A stretch of 64,000 nucleotides of DNA from Pithys albifrons albifrons (Eukaryota > Chordata > Aves > Passeriformes > Thamnophilidae): contig NC_092497.1 of NCBI RefSeq assembly GCF_047495875.1, forward strand, positions 71,418,134-71,482,133, written 5' to 3'. A program made the position numbers and the translations under genes. The notes beneath the pieces were generated by a model. That model did not search any database, had not been told where the DNA came from, and saw only the letters and a list, made by a program, of their open reading frames with translations. Position 1 is the first letter of the stretch. Each line of letters starts with the position of its first letter. This document shows positions 11,401 to 23,103 of the stretch, piece by piece.

Positions 11401-14400
11401 TGCTAGGTATCCTTATGTTTCTTACAGCAGAATTAGAAGACCTACACTCAAATACATACACAAATGAGATACACTCTTTAAACTTCCCTGAGCTGGGTTC
11501 AGAGAAAAGTTTTTAAAATCTCAGAACTTATTAATGTAACAAGAAGAAAAAAAAGTAAAAATCAGATTGGCTAACAAATAAGGTCCCAGGAAGAAAGCCT
11601 AAAATATTGATGAAGCAAAGGCATAAAGCTGAAGTTACTCAGAGAGGAGTCTCAATTAAAACTTACATAAACAATCAAGACAAACATTAATTTTTCAGAG
11701 GCAAAAGAAAATGACTGAACCAACTTGTTTTTGCTACAAGTAACATTTTTCTAGAAAAGTCTTCATGGTAGGTAGACATGATCCTAAGACTGAAGAACAA
11801 GGGACCAGACAAAATTGGCCAACAATTACCTCTTTGTTTTCAAACACTGTAGTGCTTTATTGCAGGAGGTAACCATGTTCTCAATCTTGCGAAGTTCTTT
11901 TAATTCAGACTGACAATGCTCATCTCTCAGCATCTTCAGGGCTTCATTTAACAACTGAATGACTGCTAAGAAATTCAATTTTCCATCTTCATATACATTT
12001 GCTGTAAAAACCTTTAAGTATAGCAAGCAAGAAAAAAAAAATCAGTACCAATATCAGAAAGTTCTCTCTTCTGAAGTAAGAGCAGGGACACTATATACTT
12101 TGATTCAGTTAGTTCCTCATTGTTTCCTTTGCCAAAAAATGCATTCTAGATTAAAGCAACATGAACCAATAAAACTTCAACCAATGAGGTACTCCACTGT
12201 CCAAAAAGACATAGCACAAACAACAACAACATCATAACTAAATTACACCATGGACAAGCTGCAGAGATGGGCTGATTCCAGTGGGATGAAGTCAATAAGG
12301 CCAAGTGCCAGGTCCTACACTTTGGCCACAACAACCCCCTGTAGTGCTACAGACTGGGGACAGAGTGGCTGGAGAGCAGCCAGGCAGAAAGGGACGGGGG
12401 TGGGGGTTGGATTGACAGGAGGCTGAACATGATCCAGCAATCATGTGCCCAGGTGGCCAAGAAGGCCAATGGGATCCTGGCCTGGATCAAGAATAGTGTG
12501 GCCAGCAGGACCAGGGAAGTGATCCTTCCCCTGTATTTAGTGCTGGTGAGGCCACACCTTGAGTATTGTGCTCAGTTCTGGGCCCCTCAGTTCAGGAAAG
12601 ATATTGAGGTGCTGGAGCAGGTCCAGAGAAGAGGAGCAAGGCTGGTGAAGGGACTGGAGCATAAGCCCTGAGAGGAAAGGCTGAGGGAGCTGGGGTTCTT
12701 TACTCTGAAGAGGAGGCACAGGGGTGATCTCATCACTGTCTAGAACTACCTGAAAGGAGGTTGTAGCCAGGTGGGGATTGGTCTCTTCTCCCAGGCAACC
12801 AGCAGTAGGACAAAAGGGCACAGGTTTAAGCTGGGACGGGGGGGGTTTCGGTTGGCTATTAGAAAGAAATTCTTTACAGAGAAAGTAATTAGGCATTGGA
12901 ATGGCCTGCCCAGAGAGGTGGTGGTTTCTCTCTTCCTAGAGATTTTTAAGATTAGACTGGATGTGGCACTCAGTGCCATGATCTAGTAATCAAAGTGGTG
13001 TTGGATCAAGGGTTGGACTTGATGATCTCGGAGGTCTCTTCCAACCCAGTTCATTCTATGATTCTGTGATATACTACACAGTGGAAACAAAAGCCACAGT
13101 TAAAGCAATAGTCAAACCAGTCAACATAGTTTTAATGTCTAAACAATAAAAAAGTCAAGGACTGATCAGGCAGACTTATCATTGTAGTTAGTGAATCAAA
13201 AAAGTTAATGGATTAAACATGACAAATACAAAACAGCATTATAATCATAATAAATTTTTGCATACAAATTACCTATTTTATACATTCTTTAGCAATCATC
13301 TCTTATAATCCACAAAGTATTTGTTTTATTTTTTAAGGTATCTAATTGCACTCCTGGGGACTAAAAAAAAGCAGTTTAGCAATTAAGCAAGAAGGACAGA
13401 AACTACTTACTTCATCTTTGTCACTTTCAATTCTGCGAGCCAGCAACCCTGGAACTCTCAAAAGAACGTTATTTCCATCTAAAATACACTGATGAACACA
13501 ATCTTCAAGTACAGAATCCACAACTTCCTTATCCTGTTTCAAAGATGTAAATATTTCCATTATAAGTGTCCACATACTACGGACCTGAATAGGCAAGAAA
13601 GACAAAAACGCTATGTTAAAATGTTTGCCATAATACCTATAATGACAGAGTACCAAAGTAGCATAAAGGAAGATGAAGAGGTTAGCATAATCACAGGTTG
13701 ACAAGTGGAAATAACAATTATCTGAGAGCAGGTGTTGCAGAAATGTTAGAAGAAATACAATACACTGCCAAAGCAGAAACAAAATGCTCACCTTTAGAAT
13801 ACTCTCCATATAGTCACTTCTGGTTTGGTCATTTTGTTTCATCCTATATGCACATGCAAAAAAAAATGTTCAAGTGGACCACAATAAAATTACAGTTCAT
13901 ATTTCATAAAACTGAGCAAGTAATCAATTTATATATCGTTACATGGGAAAACACTTACCTCAAAGACAGTTTCTGCATGAGTGCATATTCAGACTTTGTC
14001 TCTTTTATTTCTTTAATTAAAACCCTAGGAAAAAAGTTAACAGTTACCCCAGGTTTACCAGAACTACTTGCGCCCACTAAGTATTCATGCTTACTCTTTC
14101 CAAATCTGCATACTGAGGCAGTTGTGGAATAATGTGAAAATAAAAAAACAAGTTAAAAAAACTTCCTTACCATGACTTTGTATAAACTACAGTCAAGAAA
14201 ACCACTAAGAAATATTTAAATTAAGAAACCAAGCTATCGCAATAGAATGGTTTCTACTATACTCAACGACAACAATGAAGTTACTAGAAACGTACATAAA
14301 ACTCCAAATATATTCAGCAATGCTATCAAAGCTCTCAGTTTCAAAAGAGCAGAGAAGAGAATACTGGAGTACAAGCAGCTGGACCGCCAAAGTTCTTTTG

Positions 14401-17400
14401 CTGAAATGCTTTTATTGACTCTGTAAGCATGTGAAAACATTTTCAGAAACGCTGGGTGCCTAATCATGCTGAATTCAAAAGGACCTTCAGAGTCCTGACG
14501 CATGCCAAGAATAAAAAAAACTCTGTACAGAGTTACATTTTTGAAGGGTATAACTTAAACAGTAACCAACCAACAGCAGTAATGTTTCCCAAGCAAGGTC
14601 ACAGAAAATACAGAATTATAGAAATCACAAACATTCATTAGAGTTTGACCTCTGGAAATTGTATTGTTAAGCTTTCTATTAAAAGCAGAGCCTTTGGTTA
14701 TGCTACTCATGGTCTTGTCAAGCCAAGTCTTGAATATTTCCAGGAATGGAGACTCCATTTCTCTGGGCAACCTTTTTCAGTTTTTAATTGTTCTCACATG
14801 AGATTTTTTTTAAATTCAGACAGAGTTTTCCCCTAAGCACCTTTAGCCTTTTGCTTGTCCTGTCACCATACATCCTTGTGAACAGAGTACCTCCACTATC
14901 TCTACAACTACTTTTTAGATACTGAAATAATGATTAAATCCCCTGAGCATAGTCTTTTTCAGGCTAAACAACCAAATTTCTCCAGCTTTTACTAATGTGT
15001 CAGGTTCTCCAACCCTCTACTCATTACGAAGTGATTAGATACCTCTACTAGCATCTCTCTCGTCTCTCCCCTCAATCGTGCAATCAAAACTCAACCAATA
15101 TTCCAGGGTGTGGCTTTAGAATTGCTAGCCCCAGCCAGCAACTAAATATCACACAGGCATTCACTCCTCCCCACTTCCCCAGCCCCAGCAGAATAGGGAG
15201 AACCTGAAAAATGGTAAAACTCCTGGACTCAGATAAGAACAGTTTAATAATTAAAATCAAGTAAAATATTACAACAGCAGAGTTGTGAAGAAGAGAGAGG
15301 AATAAAACAAGAAAAACAAGTGATGCACAATACAATTGCTCACCACCTGCTGAACAGTGCTCTTTTCCATGTAGCATAGTACTCTGCTGTCTTCTTGACT
15401 ACCAGGGCACTCTGCTGACTCGTGATCAGCCTGTGGCCCCACACTACTCTCCCCTCTCGTTCTTCTCTTCAGAGCTACTCCCTATCAATCACCCACAAGT
15501 CTGTGCTGCTGCTGGGGACTACTCCATCTCACGAGCAAGACCTCATACTGGTCTTTGTTAAACCTTACATAATTTTTGTTGTACAAGTCTCAAAACCCAG
15601 CAAAGTTTCTCCATGTAATGCCTCCTCATTGCAGTGTATTACCTTTCCTCACAGTTTGGCACCATCTGCAAGTCTGGGCAGGTTTCTGTTCAAGCATCTC
15701 ATTCATATCCCTTATGGAGGTACAGCACCAACCACAAAGGAACCCCACTCATGAAAAGCTACCAGTTATGACTCTGAGGCACCATCAACATTTGCGCTCA
15801 CTGTTGCCGCCCACTGACTCTGGTAGGTCCAGAAGAACCACGTGACACAGGACTCAGAGGTCAAACAACAACAAGGCCAGCATCTCACCCGGAAGGGGCC
15901 TCGGACTTTACCTTATAAGTACATGTTTCTAACCTTAGCCTATGGAGTCAGGTGTGTTGTGCCCAGGGCGGGGTTATCTCAGGTTATAAATGTTGTCTAA
16001 TTTGAATAAAGTTGGGATTTGCCTGAACACCATATTGGTGTGTGCGGTCTCCTTTGGACCCATCCGCAACAGCTCACCCCTTTAGCCAGCCTTCTGTCTT
16101 TCCAAAGAGCTATTACGGAACAGTGCCTGGTAAATATTCCTGCACCCTTGGATGCAGTCCATCAGGCAGCAGTGAAACGTTTGCTTTACCCTCTTCTCCT
16201 ACCAGTTTTGTTGCTTCTTTCACCATTGCTGCAGAGACTGGGCTACTGACCTTACTCATGCACACTGAGGCAAAGTACACATTAGGTATTTCAGCCTGTG
16301 TGACTTGCAACTTAGCATTTCATTCAGAAGCAGACCTAAATCCTCCATACACTTCCACTTCCTAATAACATACCCACAAGATTCTATTTTCAGGCTCTTA
16401 CCAGGCTCTTGGAGCTTTAGGTGAACTTTGGCCCTCAGATACATCACTGCACACACGAGAAATACTACTGTATTCATGCCTGGGAGTCAGTTACCTTCTC
16501 TATATTCCAAATCCTGCTACTTTGGGTTTCTGAGCTCTACCACAGGCTCACTGTCCTAATCAGGTCAGTTCCTTATTACACCTACTTCTTTTTCCACTTA
16601 AGTTGATGAACCAAATGTCTTAGTTTAGAAGAAACTAAGATATTTATATGGACTCAGAAAAGAGCTTCTCACAAAGAATTGAAATTTAGGAGTTTTAATC
16701 AGAAAAATTTAGAGAAACAGAGGATAACTGTTAACTACAAATGTGTATATATATACATATATATATAACCAAAACTAGGACAGAACAAACAACTACACTC
16801 TACTCCTACAGAACAACCCCTTTTAAATGAAACTGAATTTTGGTCTTTTGTTCTCAGTCTTTGCACTTTAAACTCTTAAACCTTTGTGTTGAGAGGGAGA
16901 AAAATTACTTCCCTGCTCTCCTCATTTTTGTCTGAACCTTTAACACTGAGCTTCAGCAAGGATCTCTGAAAATATCCTACCACTCCTGAGTATTTTTGCT
17001 TTCCTCAAGATACCTCCTAGGAATTCCCTGGGCTAGTGGTACTCAAATGATATGTCCTGTGTCATCAGTTTTCCACTCATCTTTCTCACTTTCATTAGGA
17101 TCTAAGTTTTACAGTCTGGGCTGTAAAAGTCCTGTAGTATCCCCAGAGAAATTTCCCTTAGTTATATGCAGTGCGTTAAAGAGTACTATTCCTACTTGGA
17201 ACACTCAGTGACTGCATTACAAAGTCATCCTCTAGGCACTCCTATTTCCCACATCTCTAACGCACCAGTGAAATGTTTTCCCAGCAAATACCAGGATAAG
17301 CTGAAGTCCTCTGTAAGAATCAAGGTCAGCTGACATTCATCATGAGGCGTCCTTGGATCCTAAACCCTTTGATCTCGATCCAAAACCATGAAACATGCTA

Positions 17401-20400
17401 GTCCTCTTGTGTGGATCTATGCTACACACACTGTCACTGCTCCTTTACATACAGTGCAACTCCTGATGCTTTTCTGCCATTCACTGAACAGCTCACAACT
17501 GTTCATGACAGTGCTCCAGTCATGGAAACTATCCCGCAGTGATACATAACTCTGTACCCGCACAGAAAGTTCCAGCTCTTCACACTTCTCGAGCTGGGAA
17601 TGTTTTCCATAAACAAGAGTAAAGAACAGCACGCTTTTCGTGAAAGTAAATAGTGCTATACATGCAGAGCTCCCTGATCGTTTTAATGCGCAAGTAACCG
17701 TATCTTCCAAAATACAGCATCTCCTAAATGGCAAATTAATTTCTTTAGACTACTATGCTTCACAAAAGATCTACCAACAGTAGGACTGTCAATTAAAAGA
17801 GGTAAAGGGGGGAAATATGGGAGAACCTCAACAAAACTGATGGGGTAAAGCTGACACAGCTTCTCCAAATCCCCTCAAAGACATACACACATAAGTCAGC
17901 TTTTAAGAAAAGACTCATGTCTTTAAATACATTACTTACTGTGATTTTTTCTGATATTCTTGAAAAACAAAATCTTGCTTCTGAAGAACTTGCAGCAGTT
18001 TATTGCATCCAACTCTACGTCTTGCTTCTGCAATGTACATATCCTCAGGTTTCCACCTCACAGCTTCAGCAAAAGGTATACCAGTGCCTAAACAGTGTTT
18101 GGATGACATCATTCACTTTCAGCAAATGGTTAACTTCCTAATCTACCTAGTTTTTTGAAGTGAGATAATCAGAAATCAACAGGCTTATTTTACTGGACTA
18201 AAATAGATTCAGTTTACTGCCTTTTTTGCCTTTTTTTTTTCTGTTGTATATATCCTCCTTCCCTCACTCTCACTCCCTATTTTCTCTAGGTTATCAAAAC
18301 TACACAAGATGCCTACAATAGACAGTTCCAATCCTACAGAATTCCTGAAGGTTTAAGGAAGAATATAGTATAGTGATCCAATACTTTTGGACCAAATCAT
18401 TGCTTGTGTGGGTAATGGAGTAGAGCCTTGGAACAAGACCCATAAAAGCAACAGACAGCAAAACAATCAGCATTGTTCTATCAGCCGTAGCTTTACACAA
18501 GTGCACAGAGTGCTGTGAGAGACTCCGAACTGAGAAGCCAACTCTGAACTACTTAAATCTCTTGTCATACATTAAGGTCCTGATAGATTTACAAACACAA
18601 CAAACAAAGCATTTTTATTGTTCCACTACAGCTTACCTACAGATAACGTTTTCATATCCTCAGTCATCACATGTCTTGCAAACTGGTAGACCATGTGAAC
18701 AAATTTAGCACCAGCAGGAGACATCAGTGAGGAAGGGGCAATGTTTGGAAGAACAGTTTCACTTTTACTCTAGAAAAGTTAAATTGTTTTAAACATAGAA
18801 GTAATCTAAGAAATAAAGCATAAACGAGCTATCACGTACCAAAACACTACAGACCACTTGCTAGCAAGCCTGATGCAAAGTGAAACAACTTTGCTACCAC
18901 AGCTGACACTTACTCTAGTCAGCAGAAGGGAATAAAGATTTTGTAATGTTCCCACCACCACGCCTAGTTCTGTACACAAGACAGTTTCAGTGAAATTATT
19001 GTTGGATAAAAGTGAGAAATCAGTGCCCTCCTAAATGGTAATCCCTATTTTTGAAAACACAGTCAAGTTTTCTTTCATATTTTCCACTGAAGTCATTAAT
19101 TAATGCACTTTTACAGTACTCAAAGATACTGCATTGTTGGCTTTCACCTTGTCCAATATTACTAAAAAAACAGAAGTCTTGCAGCCTATAAAGATGTGAT
19201 TTCTACAACACTCAATGAAACAAAGAAAGCATAAGAAAGTAATATAATAACCAATGATACCTGAAGCTATTACTTTTGGTTTATCTCTTTAAAAAGTCTG
19301 CCTTAAATTTTAGTCCTTTTTCCTGTATACATGGAAAGACTAATATTAAAATTTTTTCATGCACATGAAACAGCTTTCACAATAATAAACACCTTCCCAG
19401 GCAACTTAAACAAACACCTCTCAAGCTGAAGGAAGTTATTCTCACCCAGAGCTAAGGAACTCTCTGGACTTCAGTTTAATCAAACACCATTACCCAGAAG
19501 CAAGCCACAGAAGTTTTAAGATCCATGACCCTACCATCTAAATTCCACAATGCCACAATGTTTTCTTCAAAGAAGTCCAAGATAAACTATGTAAAAGAAT
19601 ACAAAAAGTAAAACTGAATTCTTTAATAATAGAACCTTATTTAAAACTCTAGTTTTAAAAATTTCTCTCAAAAAAATAATGAGGTCACAGAAACCAGTAC
19701 AGCATCAACTTCCACTCTTCATAATACTTACAGAAATTTCTTTTAGCCACTTCCAGCACTGCTTCGCAAACTGACGCTGGGCTCCTCTTCCATATAAAAA
19801 GGTTCTTTCCATTGAAAAAGGATGAGGAAGAAAAAGAAAAAAAAAGAAAAATATTTCAAAACATGTTCAAAGATGCAGATACCTAATCAACCATTATAAA
19901 AACTAGACTAAGTCAAAGATTTTTTGTTAATGCCTACTAGAGGAGCCAGAAAATGAGGGGGCATATATCTTAGACCAAGAATAGCTAAAAGTTTGTTAAA
20001 TTATGGGAGTTTTCCATAAGTTAATTACATAGTATTTCAGAGACAGATTTGTCTGTAGCTCTTTCTAACTCAGGACAAGGGAAGAAGAACAAAAAAAGGG
20101 GTTATAACTCTATTTTCTTATCACTAGTCTTTCTCCTGCCACGTCTTCAGATACATGGGATTCTTGCCATGTTGAAGATCATGGCAACAATCCATAAATG
20201 GGAAATGTTACTCTCTGTTTGGTCAGCAAAATGAATGGGAAATGTAGATTACTTTGCAGCTATTAAAGTTTATGTGAAAGTTGTCAATTTATAGATAGTA
20301 TCAGACACAACTTTAATTAAGCCAAGGTTGTAATACATTACAGAGTAGCGAACAAAAGAAAACAAATATTCTGACTATGCTCTTCCACTGTATTCCCCAA

Positions 20401-21719
20401 GTGACCACTTCCTTCCCTTCAGCAACTGCATAAAACATTCTTAATTAAGGGCAGAGCAGTAACCTCACAAGTTAAATACTTACTCAAAAGTTTTCTCTGC
20501 ACGGTCCTTATCCAGCTTACTAAACAAGAAGCGGGAAATGACAGCAAACGCTCTGTGGTTTGGTTTATCGAACATATTCCTAGTGCACAAATAAACAGTC
20601 ACATCAGAAGTAGTTATAGCAACAAATTAACACAGCATTTTTACCAGCCACTATGTTATATTACAGCATTACACATTATACATTGATTGCTCTATTAGCC
20701 AAGTATAATTCCTCCAGCCTATTTAACACATGTGAAATCTGGGGCTGCATCAAAAGTCTGGCCAGCAGGTCGAAGGAGGTGATTCTTTCCCTTTACTCTG
20801 CTCTTGTATTCCTACTTGGAATACTGCATTCAATTCTGGTGCCCTCAACATAAGAAGGACATGAAACTGTTGGACCAAGTCAAGTGAAGAGCCATAAGGT
20901 TGGTAAGGGGACTGGAGCACTTTCCCTATGAAAGAGAGTTGGGTTGTCCGGCCTGTAGAAGGTTCCATGGAGACCTAACAGCAACCACCCATTATCTGAA
21001 AGGGGCCTGTAGGGAGGCTGGAGCCAGACTCTTCATCGGGTACTGCAGTGACAGGACAGGGAGTAATGGGTACATATTGAGAGAGACGAAATCTAAGTAT
21101 AATATTAAAAAGAAATTCTTTACTGTGTGGGTGGTGAGGCGCCGGGACAGGTGGCCGAGCGAGGCTGTGGATGGGCCATCCCTGGCAGCGTTCAAGGCCA
21201 GGGCGGGTAAGGCCTTGGTCAACATGGTCTAGCGGGGGAGGTCCCGCTGCACATGAGGGAGAGAGCAACCTTGAAAGTCGGTTGCAATCCCTTAACGTTC
21301 TACGATTCTGTGAGGCTACTCCGGTGAGAGTGTTATCTTTAAGGTCAGTTTTCAAAACACGCGCTAGGGAGCCGCTCGCCTCGCCTTCCCTACGGGACTG
21401 TAGGGGTGTGAAACCATTCCTGGGTTTCATTTCTTCGGACAGAAATAACACGGACCGCGGAGGCACTGCGCCTATTACCCCTGCGCTACGTATCACCAGG
21501 GGCACTGGGTCCTACCCCGGCGGCCGCGGCGACTCGCGCCCACTCACCCCGCTCCAGCCGAGTGCTCCCGGCTGAAAGCAGCCCGCGGGCCCCCCGCCCA
21601 CTCGCGGCGGTCCCTCGCACTGACCTTCCCAAGTCCCAGGCGACAGGGTATTCCTTTGGGTCGAAACCCAGGGCCAGGAGGTAGAGCCAGAGGCGATCCT
21701 TCTCCCAGGCGGAGCCCAT
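4470..21719 (-). CDS. HAUS6: HAUS augmin-like complex subunit 6, 17 coding exons
   Basis: HAUS6 is an augmin subunit that helps load gamma-tubulin complexes on spindle microtubules. Coding exons in transcript order: 21625-21719, 20484-20579, 19732-19804, 18637-18769, 17940-18087, 13959-14024, 13792-13843, 13411-13584, 11830-12011, 11096-11225, 10462-10555, 8993-9077 (or 9019-9077), 8313-8347, 7660-7723, 6822-7004, 5813-5948, 4470-5473. All have AG/GT borders, and every phase matches except the exon 12/13 join. The product is about 907 residues, slightly shorter than the human protein as I recall it. Recognisable blocks: N-terminal WLYLLALGF and NMFDK (residues 1-63), a conserved alpha-helical region with [13 protein letters not shown] (about 110), coiled coil about 150-380 including [17 protein letters not shown], then [13 protein letters not shown] near 560. 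The last 330 residues are Ser/Glu-rich and probably disordered. The start is the ATG at 21719, in a strong Kozak context (GCAGCCATGG). Confidence 0.97.
8313..8347 (-). CDS. HAUS6: HAUS6 exon 13 (micro-exon, 35 bp)
   Basis: Acceptor CATACAG|CAT and donor ACAG|GTAACA frame [12 protein letters not shown], which continues in phase into [11 protein letters not shown] of exon 14 (7660-7723). The Ser-rich content matches this disordered part of HAUS6. The alternative acceptor further upstream (TAG|TTA) also gives phase 0 and would lengthen the exon. Confidence 0.75.
8993..9077 (-). CDS. HAUS6: HAUS6 exon 12, 3' boundary uncertain
   Basis: The acceptor TTTTCTAG|AT joins in phase to exon 11 (which leaves one G), giving [18 protein letters not shown]. 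The best donor, ATG|GTATGC at 8991-8992, leaves phase 2, but the next exon (8313-8347) needs phase 0. A weaker donor GTGATG at 9017-9018 would end the exon at 9019 in phase 0. A missed micro-exon would also solve it. The open frame runs on to the stronger donor, and the VMSSASPK stretch resembles the human protein as I recall it. Confidence 0.7.
12244..13072 (+). mobile_element. CR1 LINE in HAUS6 intron, antisense to the gene
   Basis: Ends with the CR1 3' tail GATTCTGTGAT at about 13070. Open pieces of ORF2 remain at 12429-12671 ([15 protein letters not shown]...[15 protein letters not shown]) and 12771-12986. A TGA after KP at 12671 splits the frame. Confidence 0.92.
15123..15370 (-). mobile_element. 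LTR fragment, same family as the 50.6-kb outer LTR
   Basis: TGCTAGCCCCAGCCAGCAAC and the later AAGAACAGTTTAATA match the left part of the LTR at 50623. The orientation is minus. The right limit is not clear and no target duplication was found. Confidence 0.6.
15802..16071 (+). mobile_element. Solo LTR with perfect 6-bp target duplication
   Basis: Runs from TGTTGCCGCC to CATCCGCAACA (TG...CA), with AATAAA at 16005-16010 and TATA-like TTATAAGT at 15913-15920. The direct repeat GCTCAC flanks it at 15796-15801 and 16072-16077. A 6-bp duplication fits alpharetrovirus-like or class II ERVs. It sits antisense in HAUS6 intron 5. Confidence 0.88.
16616..16945 (-). mobile_element. Short LTR-like element (relative of the 45.7-kb LTR)
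   Basis: The left end TGTCTTAGTTT and right end TGAACCTTTAACA match the two ends of the LTR at 45693-46609. TTTTGTTCTCAGTC and CCTTTGTGTTG are also shared. The middle is much shorter, so it is internally deleted or a short subtype. It includes an ATAT repeat near 16745-16768. Confidence 0.65.
20715..21315 (+). mobile_element. CR1 LINE in HAUS6 intron 1
   Basis: Diverged CR1 with CTGGCCAGCAGGTCGAAGGA near 20759, an open frame at 20900-21232 matching the ORF2 C-terminus, and the 3' end TTCTACGATTCTGTGAG near 21315. It ends just before the HAUS6 CpG island. Confidence 0.85.
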
Positions 21720-22150
21720 GGCTGCGTCGCGCGCCCGCCCGCGGGACTCTGCACCCCTTCCCGCCAACAGTTCCCGCGCGCGGGCCCGGCCGCCGCGCGC
21801 AGCCATCCTCGCGGCACGTCCCTCCCGGGCGCCGCCCCCAGCGCCCGAAAACGAGGCGAGGCGGGGCGGGCGCGAAGCCTCACGGGAGATGTAGTCTGGA
21901 AGGCAGCCAAACCTCCGGAAGGCCCTTCCCATTTTATGTGTAATCGGCAAACTGTAACACGGAACAACAACAGCAACAACGCAAAGCACACAAGGAAAAC
22001 TCTCATGGGCAAGCGGGCTGTGCGGTTCACACTTTTATTCCAAGGCAATTCAGTGACCAGACTTGCAGGCGAGCACGCGCGACAGCGCGCGGGGGCGGAG
22101 CAGCACGCGGAGGGCGCGAGCCCAGCCCGCCCCCCGCCCCCCCCGCCCAG
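21480..22150. promoter_or_regulatory. CpG island and promoter of HAUS6
   Basis: A very GC-rich, CpG-dense block begins within intron 1 and covers exon 1 and the upstream sequence, with GC-box-like motifs such as GGGGCGG near 22090 and long C-runs at 22128-22146. There is no clear TATA box, as expected for a housekeeping promoter. Long open frames on both strands here are a composition effect. Confidence 0.8.
21625..21719 (-). CDS. HAUS6: HAUS6 first coding exon
   Basis: Begins [19 protein letters not shown] and ends in phase 2 at donor AAG|GTCAGT. It lies inside the CpG island. Another ATG is in frame 87 bases upstream (21804-21806) with no stop between, so a 29-residue Arg/Ala-rich extension is possible. 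The downstream ATG is preferred because of its Kozak context and the family N-terminus. Confidence 0.93.
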
Positions 22151-22968
22151 CCAGGGACGGGCATCGACACGGGAGAAAAAAACCACTGGCACCAGAAGCA
22201 TCCTCATGTTCGATTCCCTCTTTTTTATTTTTCTCCCAATTTTCTTTTGTCCTGTATCTGTATTTCTTTGTCCTCCATTTTCCCTCACTTCTCAGAGTCT
22301 CTTACCTTTTCTAACTGCTATCCTTATTCCTGGAAAACTTTAATTTTTAAGCATTTACCCCTTCCTAGTCATAGGCGCCACAACTCATAGCATCATGATG
22401 GCCAAAATATCTGCATACAGAAGGCAGGTGGAGAGAACAGACTCCTTCTGCGCATAAAGCACTCTTGCAAAAGGAAAGCTCTAAGCCTCTAAGCTCTGTA
22501 GGTGCAGAACACAGCAACGCGAACTTGAGTGCATCTGAGATTCTCACCCCTTCCAGCAGCAAAGAGGTAGATGCAGAAGTGTTTTTCATGTAGACTGAAA
22601 GGGGAAGTTTTGTGGGCAAATCCTCATCAACTCCTTTTGTTGGCAGCCCTTTATTCAAAGCACTGGGGTGTTCTCACGCTGCTACCAGCAGAACAATCAC
22701 TAACCAAGATCAGATCAGTTGGATACACTGCTTGGGCTATACCTGGCTTGTAGAACGGGGGTTTGACACCCATGCTAATGAATTAATGTACCATGCATTC
22801 CTCATGTAGAAAAAACACCAGATTTTTGACATAGCTAAATGAAACAGCAGTGATTTAAAAAAAAATATCCCCATAATCTCTAACCTAGGCAGGTTCACCT
22901 TTTAAAAGGAGAAATCTAAATTAAACATGGCAAATGTATGTCGTATCAAAAGACATGTTTATGCTTCT

Positions 22969-23103
22969 CTATTCAGCTCTTTGCCCTGTAGTGTAAGGGC
23001 CATTTGTGCGTGAAAAGTCTTGTTGATCCTCTTCATCCAAATCCAAAATGTCTGGGATATCATCTGACTCTGAAGACAGGTCTGTAATAGTGAAATCTGG
23101 AAC
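22969..23103 (-). CDS. Terminal exon of the unidentified gene
   Basis: Acceptor TTCTTACACAG|GTT opens a 45-codon frame that ends with TAG. The middle is strongly acidic (SSESDDIPDILDLDEED), a composition typical of disordered C-terminal tails. Intact codons in a non-repeat context make it likely to be a real exon. Confidence 0.6.
   Translation of the reverse strand, partial: VPDFTITDLSSESDDIPDILDLDEEDQQDFSRTNGPYTTGQRAE

Larger units (their letters stand above)
14600..16400 (-). mobile_element. Old, diverged CR1, interrupted by two LTRs
   Basis: Antisense CR1 traits appear piecewise: CTGGAAATTG...GGCAACCT near 14650-14770, GGCTAAACAACC near 14963, GGGCACTCTGCTGACTCGTG near 15405, TTTGGCACCATCTGCAAG near 15655, and GCACACTGAGGCAAAGTA near 16262. 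An LTR fragment (about 15123-15370) and a solo LTR (15802-16071) split it. No frame survives. Confidence 0.6.

Noticed and set aside
11830..12001. Alternative acceptor for HAUS6 exon 9 at TTTTTACAG|CA
   Set aside because: It breaks the phase with exon 8; the acceptor at 12012-12013 fits phase 0.
6000..21600. SCARNA8 within HAUS6 introns
   Set aside because: It is hosted near or within HAUS6 in human, but I could not place H/ACA boxes with a supporting hairpin pair; no call made.
21486..22343. Long ORFs on both strands in the HAUS6 CpG island
   Set aside because: Low-stop GC-rich sequence; only the part matching HAUS6 exon 1 has family support and splice sites.
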